Assembly: GCA_017461945.1 (NCBI GenBank)
Contig: JAFTSB010000003.1
Coordinates: forward strand, 17,453-81,452
Direction: 5' to 3'
Source: Clostridia bacterium
GTDB taxonomy: Bacteria; Bacillota; Clostridia; Oscillospirales; CAG-272
DNA length: 64,000 nt
Every line of letters starts with the position of its first letter. The stretch's first letter is position 1. This document shows, one piece after another, positions 40,456 to 50,336 of this stretch. The notes under the pieces are model-generated. The model was not told the origin of the DNA. It saw only the letters and a program-made list of their open reading frames with translations, and ran no database searches. Both the position numbers and the translations under genes were made by a program.

Positions 40456-42642
40456 TTATGAATTCTTTTCCTCAAGATCCTTGAAATAGGCGGCGACAGC
40501 CCCGCGCAGGGCGTCCTTTGCCGCATCCAGCGTAGAGCCCTGCATGGCGGCACCGGCAGAGTCAAATCGTCCACCGCCGCCCAGTCGCTCCAGGATCAGC
40601 TGTACATTGATCGAGCCGTCAGAGCGACCCGAAATGTGTATGGCGCCGTCGATCTCCACCAAGGCGAAGGAGGCGCGCACGCCCTTGACGTTCAGTAGCT
40701 TGTCGGCCTCCTTCGCGGCGGCTACGCGGTCATCCGCGCCCCGTCCCGTGCCGTGGCTCCACGTCATACCAACCGAATCGTTTTGCATCAGGGCACAGCC
40801 CGAAAAGCTGCGCTCGCAAACGTAATCGGCATAATCCTCGTTGAAAAAGCTGTGTACGTACTCGGCGTTTGCGCCCTTGCCGTAAAGGAATCGGGCGGCG
40901 TCCAGCGTACGGCTACCTGTGTTGCGGGTAAAGTTACCGGTATCCAGCACGATGCCCGAAAGGATCACGCTGGCTACCTCGTCACTGACCAGCTTGGCGT
41001 TTTCGGCATCGGTGCCGGTGTCGGTCTGCTCCAGCATCTCGGTCACCAGCTCTGCAGCAGAGGAGGCCGAGGGGTCGATATAGTTCATCACCGGCTCAAA
41101 GTCGTATTCGCCGGTCTGACGGTGATGGTCGATGATGGCAATCTTGCCCGAAACCTGACGGACGTTGGCCGCCACGTCGGGGGCTTCGATGATGCCAAAG
41201 TTATTGGCGTCGGAAATGATCAGCAGGGTGCCGGGGCGGATTAGGTCCAGGCCCTTATGACCCGAAATGAACATATCGCTGTAGGTGCGCGAGGCACACA
41301 GGCGCTCGGAGGCGATCTTGAAGTTGGCGTTGTTCAGATCCATAATGATCTTGGTGGGTACGCCGGCAAACAGACCCAGCTGTGCCAGACCCACGCAAGA
41401 GCCGATGGAGTCAAAGTCGGGATTCTTGTGGCCCATGATCAGCAGATTATCGGCCTCGGAAATTTTGGAAAGCAGGTAGTTGGCCACCACACGGGACTGC
41501 ACCTTAGTGCGGCGCTGGAAGGGGCGGGTCTGACCGCCGTAATAGCGGATGCCGTCCTTACGGCGCACGGCCACCTGGTCACCGCCGCGCTGCAGTGCCA
41601 TATCCAGGGCGGTGCCAGCGTCCTTGGCACGCTCGGCCATGGTGCTGTCGGCCAGCGAAATGCCAACCGAAACCGTAACAGGGATGCTGTACTCGCCAAG
41701 GCGAATGCCACGGATGCCATCCAGCAGCTCGCTGAACTTATCCTCCTCGCATTGTCGGAGCTTTTCCTGTGAGAACAGCAGCAGATAGCGGTCACGCTCG
41801 TATTCGCGCAGCAGGCCATTCAGCCCGGCGGCAAAACGGATGAGAATATCGTCCACCTTGCGGGAGGCATCACGATAGTTCACACGGGTGTACTGGGTCA
41901 GCTCCTCCAGGTTGTCTACGTCGATATAGGCCACGGCGGGCATGTCCCGCTCGGTCTTTTCCTTCAGATTCAGCAGCTCGGTCACGTCGGTAAAGGTGAT
42001 CAGATAGCTGGGGCGGTCATCCCCCAGATGCATCAGATATGCTTTAGCCATATAGCGACCGCCGTTGCGCAGATTGACCACCGTACCGTCAGCGGTATCG
42101 GTCAGCACGTGCTCCGGGGGCTTTTCCGAGATCTCCTCGGCCTTGGCATTGATGGCCTCCATGGTCAGTTGAGTCACCGTGCCGCGGCTTTCCTCCTCCT
42201 TGGTGGCGTTGCTTAAGATCTGCTGCAGGGTCACACCGCCACAGACATCGGCCACCGTACCCCGATAGAAGGGGGTGTTGGCACCGATCAGCTCCTGCAG
42301 GGCGCTGTTGGTGGCGCGCACGCGTCCTTGCTCGTCCACAATGGCATAGGGGAAATGCACCATATACTTGAACATATTGTGCATTTTGGTGTTGAGGGAT
42401 TCAAACATGATCTCCTCCTCACGCTCCTTATGCTCCTTTAATCGAAAGAATAGATAGATCAGCGCGCTGATGATCAGATAAGTGCACAGAAAAGTAAGGG
42501 CAATACCCAGCGAGGGGAGCGCACCAACGGACAGCCGTTCCACCGCCAGATAGGCGCCAAAGAAGAACAGGCCGATGATGATCGCTGCCAGCAGGGGGAG
42601 CCCCATATCAGAGCGATGCTGATGATTGGAGTGCTTTTGCAT
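40456..42642 (-). CDS. gdpP: Cyclic-di-AMP phosphodiesterase GdpP
   Basis: 728 aa. Two N-terminal membrane helices (residues ~12-32 and ~40-62), a PAS-like domain (~85-200), a degenerate GGDEF domain (~235-370), then DHH (NPDFDSIGSCVG, LLIISDANNFG, IIDHHRQTG) and DHHA1 domains. It hydrolyses c-di-AMP and so controls potassium and osmolyte balance. Oddity: the DHHA1 loop reads GGGGRFDSAG where GGGH is usual (codon 40567-40569). Gene order yybS-gdpP-rplI-dnaB as in Bacillus. Confidence 0.95.
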   Translation of the reverse strand: MQKHSNHQHRSDMGLPLLAAIIIGLFFFGAYLAVERLSVGALPSLGIALTFLCTYLIISALIYLFFRLKEHKEREEEIMFESLNTKMHNMFKYMVHFPYAIVDEQGRVRATNSALQELIGANTPFYRGTVADVCGGVTLQQILSNATKEEESRGTVTQLTMEAINAKAEEISEKPPEHVLTDTADGTVVNLRNGGRYMAKAYLMHLGDDRPSYLITFTDVTELLNLKEKTERDMPAVAYIDVDNLEELTQYTRVNYRDASRKVDDILIRFAAGLNGLLREYERDRYLLLFSQEKLRQCEEDKFSELLDGIRGIRLGEYSIPVTVSVGISLADSTMAERAKDAGTALDMALQRGGDQVAVRRKDGIRYYGGQTRPFQRRTKVQSRVVANYLLSKISEADNLLIMGHKNPDFDSIGSCVGLAQLGLFAGVPTKIIMDLNNANFKIASERLCASRTYSDMFISGHKGLDLIRPGTLLIISDANNFGIIEAPDVAANVRQVSGKIAIIDHHRQTGEYDFEPVMNYIDPSASSAAELVTEMLEQTDTGTDAENAKLVSDEVASVILSGIVLDTGNFTRNTGSRTLDAARFLYGKGANAEYVHSFFNEDYADYVCERSFSGCALMQNDSVGMTWSHGTGRGADDRVAAAKEADKLLNVKGVRASFALVEIDGAIHISGRSDGSINVQLILERLGGGGRFDSAGAAMQGSTLDAAKDALRGAVAAYFKDLEEKNS

Positions 42643-42666
42643 GTATCATTCTCCTTTTGTTGTCGT

Positions 42667-43866
42667 TTAGTGTCTTGGATCGTCCGTGCCGTCGGGGCGA
42701 GGGAGACGAGGCGCCACCAGGATCTGAAAGCATCCCACAAAGGCGGCCAGCGCCAAGGCCATAGCGGGTTGAAACCAGAAGGTCACAATCAAAGCGAAGC
42801 CCAGCAATCGGGAAAGGCAGGAGCGTGCAGCTCCTTTGGCAAACAGAACCGAGAAGCCGATCAGAGCAAGGCCGGGCTCCAGAATCAAAGAAAGGTTTTC
42901 GCACACCATGCCAAACAGTGTCACAGTGCTGCCGTTGGAAATGAGAGAGGCGAAATAGGCCAGGATAAACAAAATGGCGGAAAGGGGACTCATGGTAAAG
43001 GCGGCTACCCGCAGGGGCAGTCGGGGCAGAGTGCCAAAGCCCACCAACAGCTGCAACAGAATACGCCAGATCAGAAAGGCCGTAATAGAGCATACGCAAA
43101 TAAACAATCCGGGCAGCACGTTTACAAACAGCGCCGCCACGTTGGCTGCATCCACATCCGATACACCAAGATGCACGCCGGCCTCGGCATAAACGGTGTT
43201 CATGCCGCGGAACATCGCCACAATGCTCTCGCGCAGCTCATTGGCGGTATGGGTCAGCAGGTCGCCGTTCAGCTTGCCCATCCATGCAAGGGTGATCAGG
43301 GCCGCCACGGCCAGAGCGATCGCCAGCACAATGGCCAGAGTCAGGGTGGACTCGGTGCGGCGTTGATACAGCCACAGACACAGGGCGGCGGTGACGGCCA
43401 TGACCAAGGGCAACAGAGAAAGCAGACCGCGCATGGGGTCGCCGGTGATCAGCCACACCAGGGCAAAGGCCGCCACGGGCAGGCCCAGCAGGTACCAATC
43501 CCGTTTGGGGGTGTGACGGTGGATCAGCACAAAGGCGCCGCATCCGCCACCAATCAGCAACGCCGCAAAGGCGCTGGGCAGCAAGAAGGGATTGGGAATA
43601 GCAGGGAAAAGACTCCCCAGCATGAAAAGCAGAAAACCCGGAACGGCGTAATACAGCACCGCCATCAGCGAACGGGTCAGTAGATAATAAAATAGCACAC
43701 AGCCTGCCAACAGCAGGAGCGAGAGAGCCTGATGATCCGTCATCGGGAGTATCAGGCAGGCAAGAAAGCACATGATCGCCGAGATGGTCACGGGGCCCTT
43801 CTCCGGCGGAGAGAGCATATCGTGCCAAACGGCCAGATCCTTTCTTTGCAAAGTGGTGTTTTCCAT
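42667..43866 (-). CDS. YybS-like DUF2232 membrane protein
   Basis: 399 aa from the ATG at 43866 after GGAGG; an upstream in-frame start lacks a ribosome-binding site. About nine hydrophobic segments, with the DUF2232 pattern (FLACLILPMTDHQALSLLL at the N-terminus; FGTLPRLPLRVAAFTMSPLS and LVAPRLPRPDG toward the end). DUF2232 proteins resemble S components of ECF transporters. It precedes gdpP by 24 bases and is the first gene of the operon. Confidence 0.82.
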   Translation of the reverse strand: MENTTLQRKDLAVWHDMLSPPEKGPVTISAIMCFLACLILPMTDHQALSLLLLAGCVLFYYLLTRSLMAVLYYAVPGFLLFMLGSLFPAIPNPFLLPSAFAALLIGGGCGAFVLIHRHTPKRDWYLLGLPVAAFALVWLITGDPMRGLLSLLPLVMAVTAALCLWLYQRRTESTLTLAIVLAIALAVAALITLAWMGKLNGDLLTHTANELRESIVAMFRGMNTVYAEAGVHLGVSDVDAANVAALFVNVLPGLFICVCSITAFLIWRILLQLLVGFGTLPRLPLRVAAFTMSPLSAILFILAYFASLISNGSTVTLFGMVCENLSLILEPGLALIGFSVLFAKGAARSCLSRLLGFALIVTFWFQPAMALALAAFVGCFQILVAPRLPRPDGTDDPRH

Positions 43867-44043
43867 ACAAGCCTCCTCGGCCAAGACATTTTTTCGCATT
43901 ATACTATTTTAATATTATATCATAGAATTTGATGGTTGTAAACACATTAAATGAAGGAATTGTGAAAATTGATAGAAGAAAGAGCCAAAAAGGGGATAAA
44001 AATCAAAAAATTCACATTTTTCAGAAAAAATTGAAAAAAGCTA

Positions 44044-44072
44044 TTGCAAACGGGAGAAAATGGTGGTATAAT
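44044..44072 (+). promoter_or_regulatory. Promoter of the rimP-nusA-infB operon
   Basis: TTGCAA at 44044-44049, 17 bp, TATAAT at 44067-44072. The start codon of rimP is 458 bases further on, so the transcript has an unusually long leader that includes the 126-bp repeats. The stretch 43867-44043 is AT-rich and holds no gene. Confidence 0.75.
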
Positions 44073-44138
44073 ACACACAGTAAGAAGAGCGGTGTGGAGC
44101 AGGCGAGCAGCCTGCTCCTCTTCTTTGCCCGTGAAAAA

Positions 44139-44472
44139 GTGGCGCGATACTTCGTTGCTGCCTCGAAAGCGGCTCGACATAGATCACTATGCCTTCGCCT
44201 TGCTTTCTGCGTTACGCTTCGTCTCGCTTGCTTTTTCGCGGGCAAGGGAGAGAGGGCAAGAAAAGTGGCGCGATACTTCGTTGCTGCCTCGAAAGCGGCT
44301 CGACATAGATCACTATGCCCTCGCCTTGCTTTCTGCGTTGCGCCTCGTCTCGCTTGCTTTTTCGCGGGCAAGGGAGAGAGGGCAAGAAAAGTGGCGCGAT
44401 ACTTCGTTGCTGCCTCGAAAGCGGCTCGACATAGATCACTATGCCTTCGCCTTGCTTTCTGCGTTGCGCCTC
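44139..44472 (+). repeat. 126-bp tandem repeat, 2.65 copies, in the nusA operon leader
   Basis: Copies start at 44139, 44265 and 44391 (each with GTGGCGCGATACTTCG); the third stops matching at 44472. Copies differ at only a few positions (for example CCTTCGCC/CCCTCGCC and TTACGC/TTGCGC). Each contains a CATAG-ATCA-CTATG hairpin and a CTTGC/GCAAG pair. The period is a multiple of three, so frames stay open through the array on both strands, but none has a ribosome-binding site. The array ends 57 bases before rimP. Confidence 0.92.
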
Positions 44473-44529
44473 ATGGTCACAGGCAAGGAAAATCGCTTTA
44501 TTACAGATCATTCGAAAGGGGAGTACACT

Positions 44530-44997
44530 ATGGCAGGTGCAAAGAACATTGCAGAAACCGTCTGGCAGGGGATACAGCCCGTGGCCGACGAGCTGGGATT
44601 GGCCATTTGGGATGTGGAATTTGTCAAAGAGGGCTCGCGTCGCATTTTGCGTGTGACCATTGACCACGAGGATGGCATTACCATTGACGATTGCGAGCGG
44701 ATGCATCGCGCCATCGACCCTGTACTGGATGAGCTGGATCCCATTGATACGGCCTACGATCTGGAGGTCAGCTCTCCCGGCATCGAGCGGGAGCTGCGCA
44801 CAGATGCCCACATCGACGCTTGCGTTGGCGAGCGTGTGGAGCTTCGTTTCTTTGCTCCGTTTGAGGGCAAGAAGAGCGTGGACGGCGTTTTGGCCGGCCG
44901 CAGCGAAAGCGGCGATGTGTTGGTGGAGCTGGAGGGCAAAACCCAAGCCTTCCCCCGTAATGCGATCGCAAAAATGCAGACCGTATTTGAGTTTTAA
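44530..44997 (+). CDS. rimP: Ribosome maturation factor RimP
   Basis: 155 aa, ATG after AAAGGGGAG. Assists 30S assembly. N-terminal domain motifs LAIWDVEFVKEGSRRILRV and DCERMHRAIDPVLDE, the conserved YDLEVSSPGIERELR near residue 77, then a C-terminal SH3-like domain. A longer in-frame reading through the repeats is rejected because the ribosome-binding site and homology fix the start here. Confidence 0.94.
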   Translation: MAGAKNIAETVWQGIQPVADELGLAIWDVEFVKEGSRRILRVTIDHEDGITIDDCERMHRAIDPVLDELDPIDTAYDLEVSSPGIERELRTDAHIDACVGERVELRFFAPFEGKKSVDGVLAGRSESGDVLVELEGKTQAFPRNAIAKMQTVFEF

Positions 44998-45036
44998 GTT
45001 CAATTTTTCACACACATAGAATGAAAGGAAATTGCC

Positions 45037-46077
45037 ATGGCAACCAAAAGCAGTAAGGAATCGTTTGTCAACGCCCTTGAGCTCCTGGAGAGAGAAAAGG
45101 GGATCCCCAAGGAATACATGATTGAAAAGATCGAGGCCGCATTGGTATCCGCATACCACAAGGAATACGGTGTCAATGCCAACGTGCGTATCGAGTTCAA
45201 TCTGGAAAAGGATGACGTACGCGTGTTCCAGCAAAAGACGGTAGTGGAGACCGTTACCGATCCCGAGCTTGAGATTTCCCTGGAGGATGCCAAGTCTCAC
45301 AACAAGCGCTTTAAGCTGGGTCAGCTGATCGAGATCAAGGTCAAGCCCGAAAACTTCCGCCGCCTGTCTGCCGCCGCCGCCAAGTCGGTCATCATTCAAA
45401 GCATCCGCGAGGGCGAGCGTAAGGCTATGCAGGAGGCTTATGAAAGCCAGCGCGATGAGATCATCACCGCCACGGTCAGCAAGATCGACCCCGTGAACGG
45501 CAACGTTGTACTGGAGACCGGCACCGGCCGCGCCGTGCTGCTGAAAAGTGAGCAGATCCCCGGCGAGGAGTTTGTGGTGGACGACCGCGTCAAGGTGTTC
45601 GTCATGGAGGTCAACAAAGAGGCAAGAGGGCCGCTGGTTACCCTTTCCCGCTCTCACGCAGGCCTGGTTCGCCGTTTGTTTGAGCTGGAGGTTCCCGAAA
45701 TTGCCGAGGGCGTGGTCATGATCAAGAGCGTTTCCCGTGAGGCCGGTGTGCGCAGCAAGGTGGCTGTTTACTCCCGCGACCCCGACGTGGATCCCGTTGG
45801 TGCTTGTATCGGTAACCGCGGTATGCGTATCGCAGGCATCGTTGACGAGCTGCGCGGCGAAAAGATCGACATCATCAACTACAGCGAGCAGCCCGAGGAA
45901 TTCATTGCAGCGGCACTTTCCCCCGCACGTGTCATCTCCGTGGAAATGACCGGCGAGCGCGCTTGCCGTGTGCTGGTTGACCCCGATCAGCTGTCTTTGG
46001 CCATTGGCCGCGAGGGTCTGAATGCTCGTTTGGCCGCACGCCTGACCGGCTATAAGATCGACATCAAGGCTGAATAA
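45037..46077 (+). CDS. nusA: Transcription termination/antitermination factor NusA
   Basis: 346 aa. N-terminal RNAP-binding domain (FVNALELLEREKGIPKEYMI), then S1 domain (~130-200: GDEI..V..I..VNGNVVLETG), then KH1 and KH2 (VGACIGNRGMRIAGIVDELR with the GxxG loop near 255 and SLAIGREGLNARLAARLTG near 325). Lacks the C-terminal acidic repeats, as usual in Firmicutes. Regulates pausing, termination and rRNA antitermination. Confidence 0.96.
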   Translation: MATKSSKESFVNALELLEREKGIPKEYMIEKIEAALVSAYHKEYGVNANVRIEFNLEKDDVRVFQQKTVVETVTDPELEISLEDAKSHNKRFKLGQLIEIKVKPENFRRLSAAAAKSVIIQSIREGERKAMQEAYESQRDEIITATVSKIDPVNGNVVLETGTGRAVLLKSEQIPGEEFVVDDRVKVFVMEVNKEARGPLVTLSRSHAGLVRRLFELEVPEIAEGVVMIKSVSREAGVRSKVAVYSRDPDVDPVGACIGNRGMRIAGIVDELRGEKIDIINYSEQPEEFIAAALSPARVISVEMTGERACRVLVDPDQLSLAIGREGLNARLAARLTGYKIDIKAE

Positions 46078-46099
46078 ACCCCACAACGGGTGTAAAAAT

Positions 46100-46375
46100 A
46101 TGGAACAAAAAAAGAAAAAGATCCCCCAGCGTCAATGCCTTGGCTGTGGCGAGCATCGCCCCAAGGCAGAGTTGCTGCGCGTGGTGCGCGATCCGGAAGG
46201 AAATGTTACCCTGGACTTTACCGGAAAGAAATCCGGCAGGGGTGCATATATTTGTAAGAATGTGGCCTGCTTAAAGCTGGCACAGCGCAAGCGCAGCCTT
46301 TCCCGTAATCTGGAGTGCGAGATCCCCGATGCGGTCTATGCCGCCCTGGAGGAGCAATTCCATGCCGAGCAATGA
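46100..46375 (+). CDS. rnpM: YlxR/RnpM family RNA-binding protein
   Basis: 91 aa. Signatures RQCLGCGEHRPKAELLRVVR near residue 11 and GRGAYICKNVACLKLA near 46 define the YlxR family (DUF448), reported in Bacillus as an RNase P modulator. It sits between nusA and the L7Ae-like gene as in other Firmicutes. Confidence 0.92.
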   Translation: MEQKKKKIPQRQCLGCGEHRPKAELLRVVRDPEGNVTLDFTGKKSGRGAYICKNVACLKLAQRKRSLSRNLECEIPDAVYAALEEQFHAEQ

Positions 46376-46697
46376 GCAGCAGCAGCGAGCCCTGCGCTTG
46401 CTGGGATTGGCGGCAAGGGCAGGACGTGTCATTTCGGGTGTCCCCCTGATCTGCACGGCTTTGCAAAAGAATGCCGCCGGCAAAAAAGTACTGTTGGTGC
46501 TTTCTGCCAGCGACGCCTCGGATAACACCAAAAAGCGCATTGCCGATCGCACCGCCTATTACGGCGTGCGTCACATCCCCTTATCGGTGGATTGCGCCAC
46601 ACTCGCCCACACCGTGGGTAAGCGCGACGGGGCGGTTGCCGCCGTCGGCATTACCGAGCCCGGCCTGGCAACGGCCATCGGTGAACTGTATGAATAA
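46362..46697 (+). CDS. YlxQ, L7Ae-like ribosomal/K-turn-binding protein
   Basis: 111 aa from the ATG at 46362 (ribosome-binding site GGAGGAG), overlapping ylxR by 14 bases. L7Ae/L30e fold: LRLLGLAARAGRVISGVPLI at the N-terminus, then KKVLLVLSASDASDNTKKRI, ending with AVAAVGITEPGLATAI. Such proteins bind kink-turn RNA. Confidence 0.9.
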   Translation: MPSNEQQQRALRLLGLAARAGRVISGVPLICTALQKNAAGKKVLLVLSASDASDNTKKRIADRTAYYGVRHIPLSVDCATLAHTVGKRDGAVAAVGITEPGLATAIGELYE

Positions 46698-46789
46698 TCT
46701 CTAAAACGCAAAAAACGCGGATACGGTAGCATTTTTTAACACTTTTTGACGATGCATCCAACGGACTATGGATGCGAGAAGGAGGAAAC

Positions 46790-49700
46790 ATGGCCTTTAA
46801 AATTACACAGCTTGCGAAAGATCTTGGTATGAAGAGTAAGGATATTACCGAGATGATGACCGCACGTGGTATGGAGTGCAAGACCACGCAAAGAAACATG
46901 ACTCCCGCAGAGTTCGACGTGATCTTTGAGGCGTTGACCCGCGGTAAGCAGATCGTTGGCATTGACGACTATCTGTTTGGCGATACCTATATTCCCACCA
47001 AGGCGGCTGCCAAGAAAAAGGAGACTGCGCCCGAAAAAGAGGCTACATCCGCTCCCGCCCCCGAGCAGGCGCCCGTAAAGGAAGAAAAGGAAGAAAAGAA
47101 GGAGGCCAAAAAGGCCACCAAGACCACCAAAAAGGTCGAGGGCGAGCAGCCTGCCGCCCAAGAAGCTGCACCCGTGGCAGAAAAGCCTGCTCCCAAGGCA
47201 AAGGCTAAGAAGCCCGAGGAGAAAGTCAAGCCCGTTGCCGAAAAGCCTGTGACTGAGGCCAAAAAGCCCACTGCTGAAAAGCCTGCCGTGGCAGAAAAGC
47301 CTGCCGTGGCAGAAAAGCCTGTAACCGAGGCCAAAAAGCCCACCCCCAAAGCTGCAGATCCCGAGGTGAAGTCCGCACCGAAGAAGGAAGAGGCTGCAGT
47401 CCCTCCCACCGTCAAAGAAGAAAAAGCAGAAAAGGCAGCCGCCCCTGCGGCTCCCGTCAAGCCCAATCCGCGCACCTATAACATCCCCCAGAATCTGCGT
47501 GCTACCATGCAGCGCCCTGCCGCTCCCGCACAGCGTCCTGCAGGCGATCGTCCTGCTACCGATCGCGGCAATGACCGCTTTGCACCCCGTGGCAACGGCG
47601 CTCCCAATGCCGCACAGGGCACCAGACCTCAAAACGATCGCTTTGCAAACCCCTCCTTTGGTGGTGGCAAGCCTCCCTTTGGTGGCAACCGCGATCAGCA
47701 GCGCCCCGGCAACAACGACCGCAACCGTCAGGGTGGCGGCTTCCGCGACAAGGACGAGGGAGGACGCGCTCCCCGCGAGCATTTCCAAGTGCAGGCCATT
47801 GTTCGTGGCCAGACCCCCAAGGGTACCGATAACAGCCAAAAGGCGCGCGGCACCCGTGTGGTGGATATGCGCGGCTCCAGCGTGGACCTTTCCAAATACG
47901 ACGAGCGTCTGGATACCTTTGTGCCCGATGCCGTGCGCGATGCACGCGGTGGCAACCAGCGCTTTAAAAAGCAGCAGGTGGGCACCCACGCCATGACCGC
48001 CGGCAAGAAGGGCACCAAGAAAAGTGCAGCACCCGTTACCAAGCAGGCCAATTCTGTGACCATTCCCGAGGAGATCACCGTCAGCGAATTCGCTTCTCGC
48101 ATGAAGATCGCCCCCGCACAGGTGGTCAAGCAGTTGATGATGATGGGCATGATGGTGACGTTGAACCAGACCATTGATTTTGACACCGCCTTCCTCATTG
48201 CCGAGGAACTGGGCGTTAAGGCCGAAAAAGAGGTTGTCGTCAGCATTGAAGAAAAGCTCTTTGACGATGCCGAGGATGCCGAGGAGAATCTGATCGAGCG
48301 CGCTCCTGTTGTGTGTGTCATGGGTCACGTTGACCACGGTAAGACCTCCTTGCTGGATGCGATCCGCCATACCCGTGTAACTGCAGGCGAGGCCGGTGGC
48401 ATTACCCAGCACATCGGTGCATACCGCGTCAAGGCCGGCGGCCGTGACATCACCTTCCTGGATACCCCCGGTCACGAGGCATTTACCTCTATGCGTGCCC
48501 GCGGTGCGCAGGCAACCGATATCGCTATTCTTGTGGTGGCCGCGGACGACGGCATTATGCCCCAGACCGTTGAGGCCATCAACCACGCCAAGGCCGCAGG
48601 CGTTGATATTATCGTGGCCATCAATAAAATGGATAAGCCCACCGCCAATCCCGATGCTGTCAAGCAGGCGCTGACCAATTATAGCCTGGTGCCCGAGGAG
48701 TGGGGCGGTGACGTGATTTGTGTACCCGTTTCGGCTCTCACCGGTATGGGCATCGACGATCTGCTGGAGAACGTGGTCCTGGTTGCGGATATGAAGGAGC
48801 TGAAGGCCAATCCCAACCGCCGCGCAAAGGGTATCATCATCGAATCCAAGCTGGATAAGGGTTGTGGCCCTGTTGCCACCGTTCTGGTGCAGAACGGTAC
48901 GCTGCACAACGGCGATATCGTCATCGCCGGCACGGCAGTCGGCCGTGTTCGTACCATGAAGGATCATACCGGCCGCACCGTTAAGGAGGCTGGCCCCTCT
49001 GTGCCCGTTGAGATCATCGGCCTTGCCGAGGTCCCTGAGGCAGGTGACGACTTTGCCGCTGTTGAGGACGAGCGCATGGCAAGAACCCTTGCCGATCAGC
49101 GTCGCGACAAGGCCAAGGAGGAGGGCTTCAAGGCCAATGCCCGTGCCAACCTCAACGATCTGTTTGCCCAGATCTCCGAGGGTGTCAAGGAGCTGAACAT
49201 CATCGTCAAGGCCGATGTGGCAGGCTCTGCCGAGGCCGTGAAGCAGTCGCTGGAAAAGATCTCCAATGAGGAGGTCAAGGTCCGCGTGATCCACTCCGCC
49301 GTGGGCGGTATCATCGAGGGTGACGTTATGCTGGCTGCTGCCTCTAACGCCATCATCGTTGGCTTTAACGTGCGCCCCGACCGCGCTGCGCTGGATTCCG
49401 CCGAGCGTCAGAAGGTGGATATCCGCACCTACCGTATCATTTATGAGTGCATCGAGGAGATCACCGCCGCTATGAAGGGTATGCTTGCCCCCAAGTTTAC
49501 CGAGGCGCTGCTTGGTCACGCAGAGGTCCGCCAGACCATTCATGTGCCCAATGTTGGCTTTATCGCCGGCTCTTATGTGCAGGATGGTAAGATCACCCGT
49601 CAGTCTCAGATCCGCGTGGTTCGTGACGGCATCGTGATCTTTGAGGATAAGATCGCATCCCTGCGCCGCTTTAAGGACGACGTCAAGGAAGTGGCTGAGG

Positions 49701-49792
49701 GCTATGAGTGCGGTATCGGTCTGGATCGCTTTAATGACATTAAGGTGGGCGACATTCTTGAAGCCTTCATCATGGAGGAAGTCAAGCAATAA
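46790..49792 (+). CDS. infB: Translation initiation factor IF-2
   Basis: 1000 aa, ATG after GGAGG. N-terminal helical IF2_N domain ([19 protein letters not shown]), then ~330 low-complexity residues: Lys/Ala/Pro/Glu repeats ([20 protein letters not shown]) and a Gly/Asn/Arg-rich part ([18 protein letters not shown]). A second IF2_N ([20 protein letters not shown]) precedes the G domain with GHVDHGKTS near 511, DTPGHEAF and NKMD. Domains II-IV follow. Delivers initiator tRNA to the 30S subunit. Confidence 0.97.
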   Translation: MAFKITQLAKDLGMKSKDITEMMTARGMECKTTQRNMTPAEFDVIFEALTRGKQIVGIDDYLFGDTYIPTKAAAKKKETAPEKEATSAPAPEQAPVKEEKEEKKEAKKATKTTKKVEGEQPAAQEAAPVAEKPAPKAKAKKPEEKVKPVAEKPVTEAKKPTAEKPAVAEKPAVAEKPVTEAKKPTPKAADPEVKSAPKKEEAAVPPTVKEEKAEKAAAPAAPVKPNPRTYNIPQNLRATMQRPAAPAQRPAGDRPATDRGNDRFAPRGNGAPNAAQGTRPQNDRFANPSFGGGKPPFGGNRDQQRPGNNDRNRQGGGFRDKDEGGRAPREHFQVQAIVRGQTPKGTDNSQKARGTRVVDMRGSSVDLSKYDERLDTFVPDAVRDARGGNQRFKKQQVGTHAMTAGKKGTKKSAAPVTKQANSVTIPEEITVSEFASRMKIAPAQVVKQLMMMGMMVTLNQTIDFDTAFLIAEELGVKAEKEVVVSIEEKLFDDAEDAEENLIERAPVVCVMGHVDHGKTSLLDAIRHTRVTAGEAGGITQHIGAYRVKAGGRDITFLDTPGHEAFTSMRARGAQATDIAILVVAADDGIMPQTVEAINHAKAAGVDIIVAINKMDKPTANPDAVKQALTNYSLVPEEWGGDVICVPVSALTGMGIDDLLENVVLVADMKELKANPNRRAKGIIIESKLDKGCGPVATVLVQNGTLHNGDIVIAGTAVGRVRTMKDHTGRTVKEAGPSVPVEIIGLAEVPEAGDDFAAVEDERMARTLADQRRDKAKEEGFKANARANLNDLFAQISEGVKELNIIVKADVAGSAEAVKQSLEKISNEEVKVRVIHSAVGGIIEGDVMLAAASNAIIVGFNVRPDRAALDSAERQKVDIRTYRIIYECIEEITAAMKGMLAPKFTEALLGHAEVRQTIHVPNVGFIAGSYVQDGKITRQSQIRVVRDGIVIFEDKIASLRRFKDDVKEVAEGYECGIGLDRFNDIKVGDILEAFIMEEVKQ

Positions 49793-49837
49793 TCCATTTT
49801 GGATTTGCCTGATTTCTGTGTCCAAAGGAGGTTTCCC

Positions 49838-50263
49838 ATGGTATATGAAAAATCCTGCGGCGCACTGGTGGTGCGCCGCGAAGGGGATCAATATTTCGTT
49901 TTGATGATCAGACATAAGCCTCGTGGTAATCGCTCCTTCCCCAAGGGCCACATGGAGGCAGGGGAAAGCGAATACACCACCGCCCTGCGCGAGGTGATGG
50001 AGGAAACGTCGTCTCGTGTAGCCATTCTGTCGGATTTCCGTGCCACCGTGAATTACAGCCCGTCGCCGGGTGTAATGAAGGAAGTGGTCTATTTCCTGGC
50101 CTTTACCACCAGCCCCGACATTCAGCCCCGTGAGGGGGAGATCGCCGAGGTCGAATGGATCCCGCTGGAGCACGCCGAGGAGTGTCTTGCCCACGAGAAC
50201 GATAAGACCGTTTTTCGCGCCGCCATGGAGCGTATGAACACCATGACCGTGGAGATCAAATAA
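49838..50263 (+). CDS. NUDIX hydrolase (diadenosine tetraphosphatase-like)
   Basis: 141 aa, ATG after AAAGGAGG. The Nudix box is GHMEAGESEYTTALREVMEE near residue 42, with the start EKSCGALVVRR and VMKEVVYFLAF like bis(5'-nucleosyl)-tetraphosphatases of the MutT type. It takes the place behind infB where rbfA is usual, 45 bases after infB, and ends the operon at a strong terminator. Confidence 0.88.
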   Translation: MVYEKSCGALVVRREGDQYFVLMIRHKPRGNRSFPKGHMEAGESEYTTALREVMEETSSRVAILSDFRATVNYSPSPGVMKEVVYFLAFTTSPDIQPREGEIAEVEWIPLEHAEECLAHENDKTVFRAAMERMNTMTVEIK

Positions 50264-50299
50264 CAAAAAGCACCTGCCGCAAGGCAGGTGCTTTTTGTT
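50262..50299 (+). terminator. Terminator of the rimP-infB-nudix operon
   Basis: A perfect 17-bp stem, AACAAAAAGCACCTGCC and complement, over a GCAA loop, with T5 in the right arm. It works on both strands, also serving the convergent GH2 gene. Confidence 0.92.
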
Positions 50300-50336
50300 A
50301 TGAAAATCCGTATACGTATAGTGCTTTTGGTGTATT

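Noticed and set aside
44139-44472. CRISPR array
   Set aside because: The period is 126 bp and the whole unit is conserved; there are no unique spacers and no cas genes.
43929-44663. Plus-strand frame through the repeats giving a 42-residue repeated peptide
   Set aside because: No ribosome-binding site, composition unlike a protein (basic, Cys/Arg-rich), and it collides with rimP in another frame.
44212-46086. 624-codon minus-strand frame opposite nusA/rimP running into the 126-bp repeats
   Set aside because: Antisense to well-supported genes; the repeated part only stays open because the period is a multiple of three.
46766-50266. Very long open frame on the minus strand opposite infB (over 1100 codons)
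   Set aside because: It is the mirror of a GC-rich, codon-biased gene on the plus strand; its translation is low-complexity Gly/His/Leu with no homology and no ribosome-binding site.
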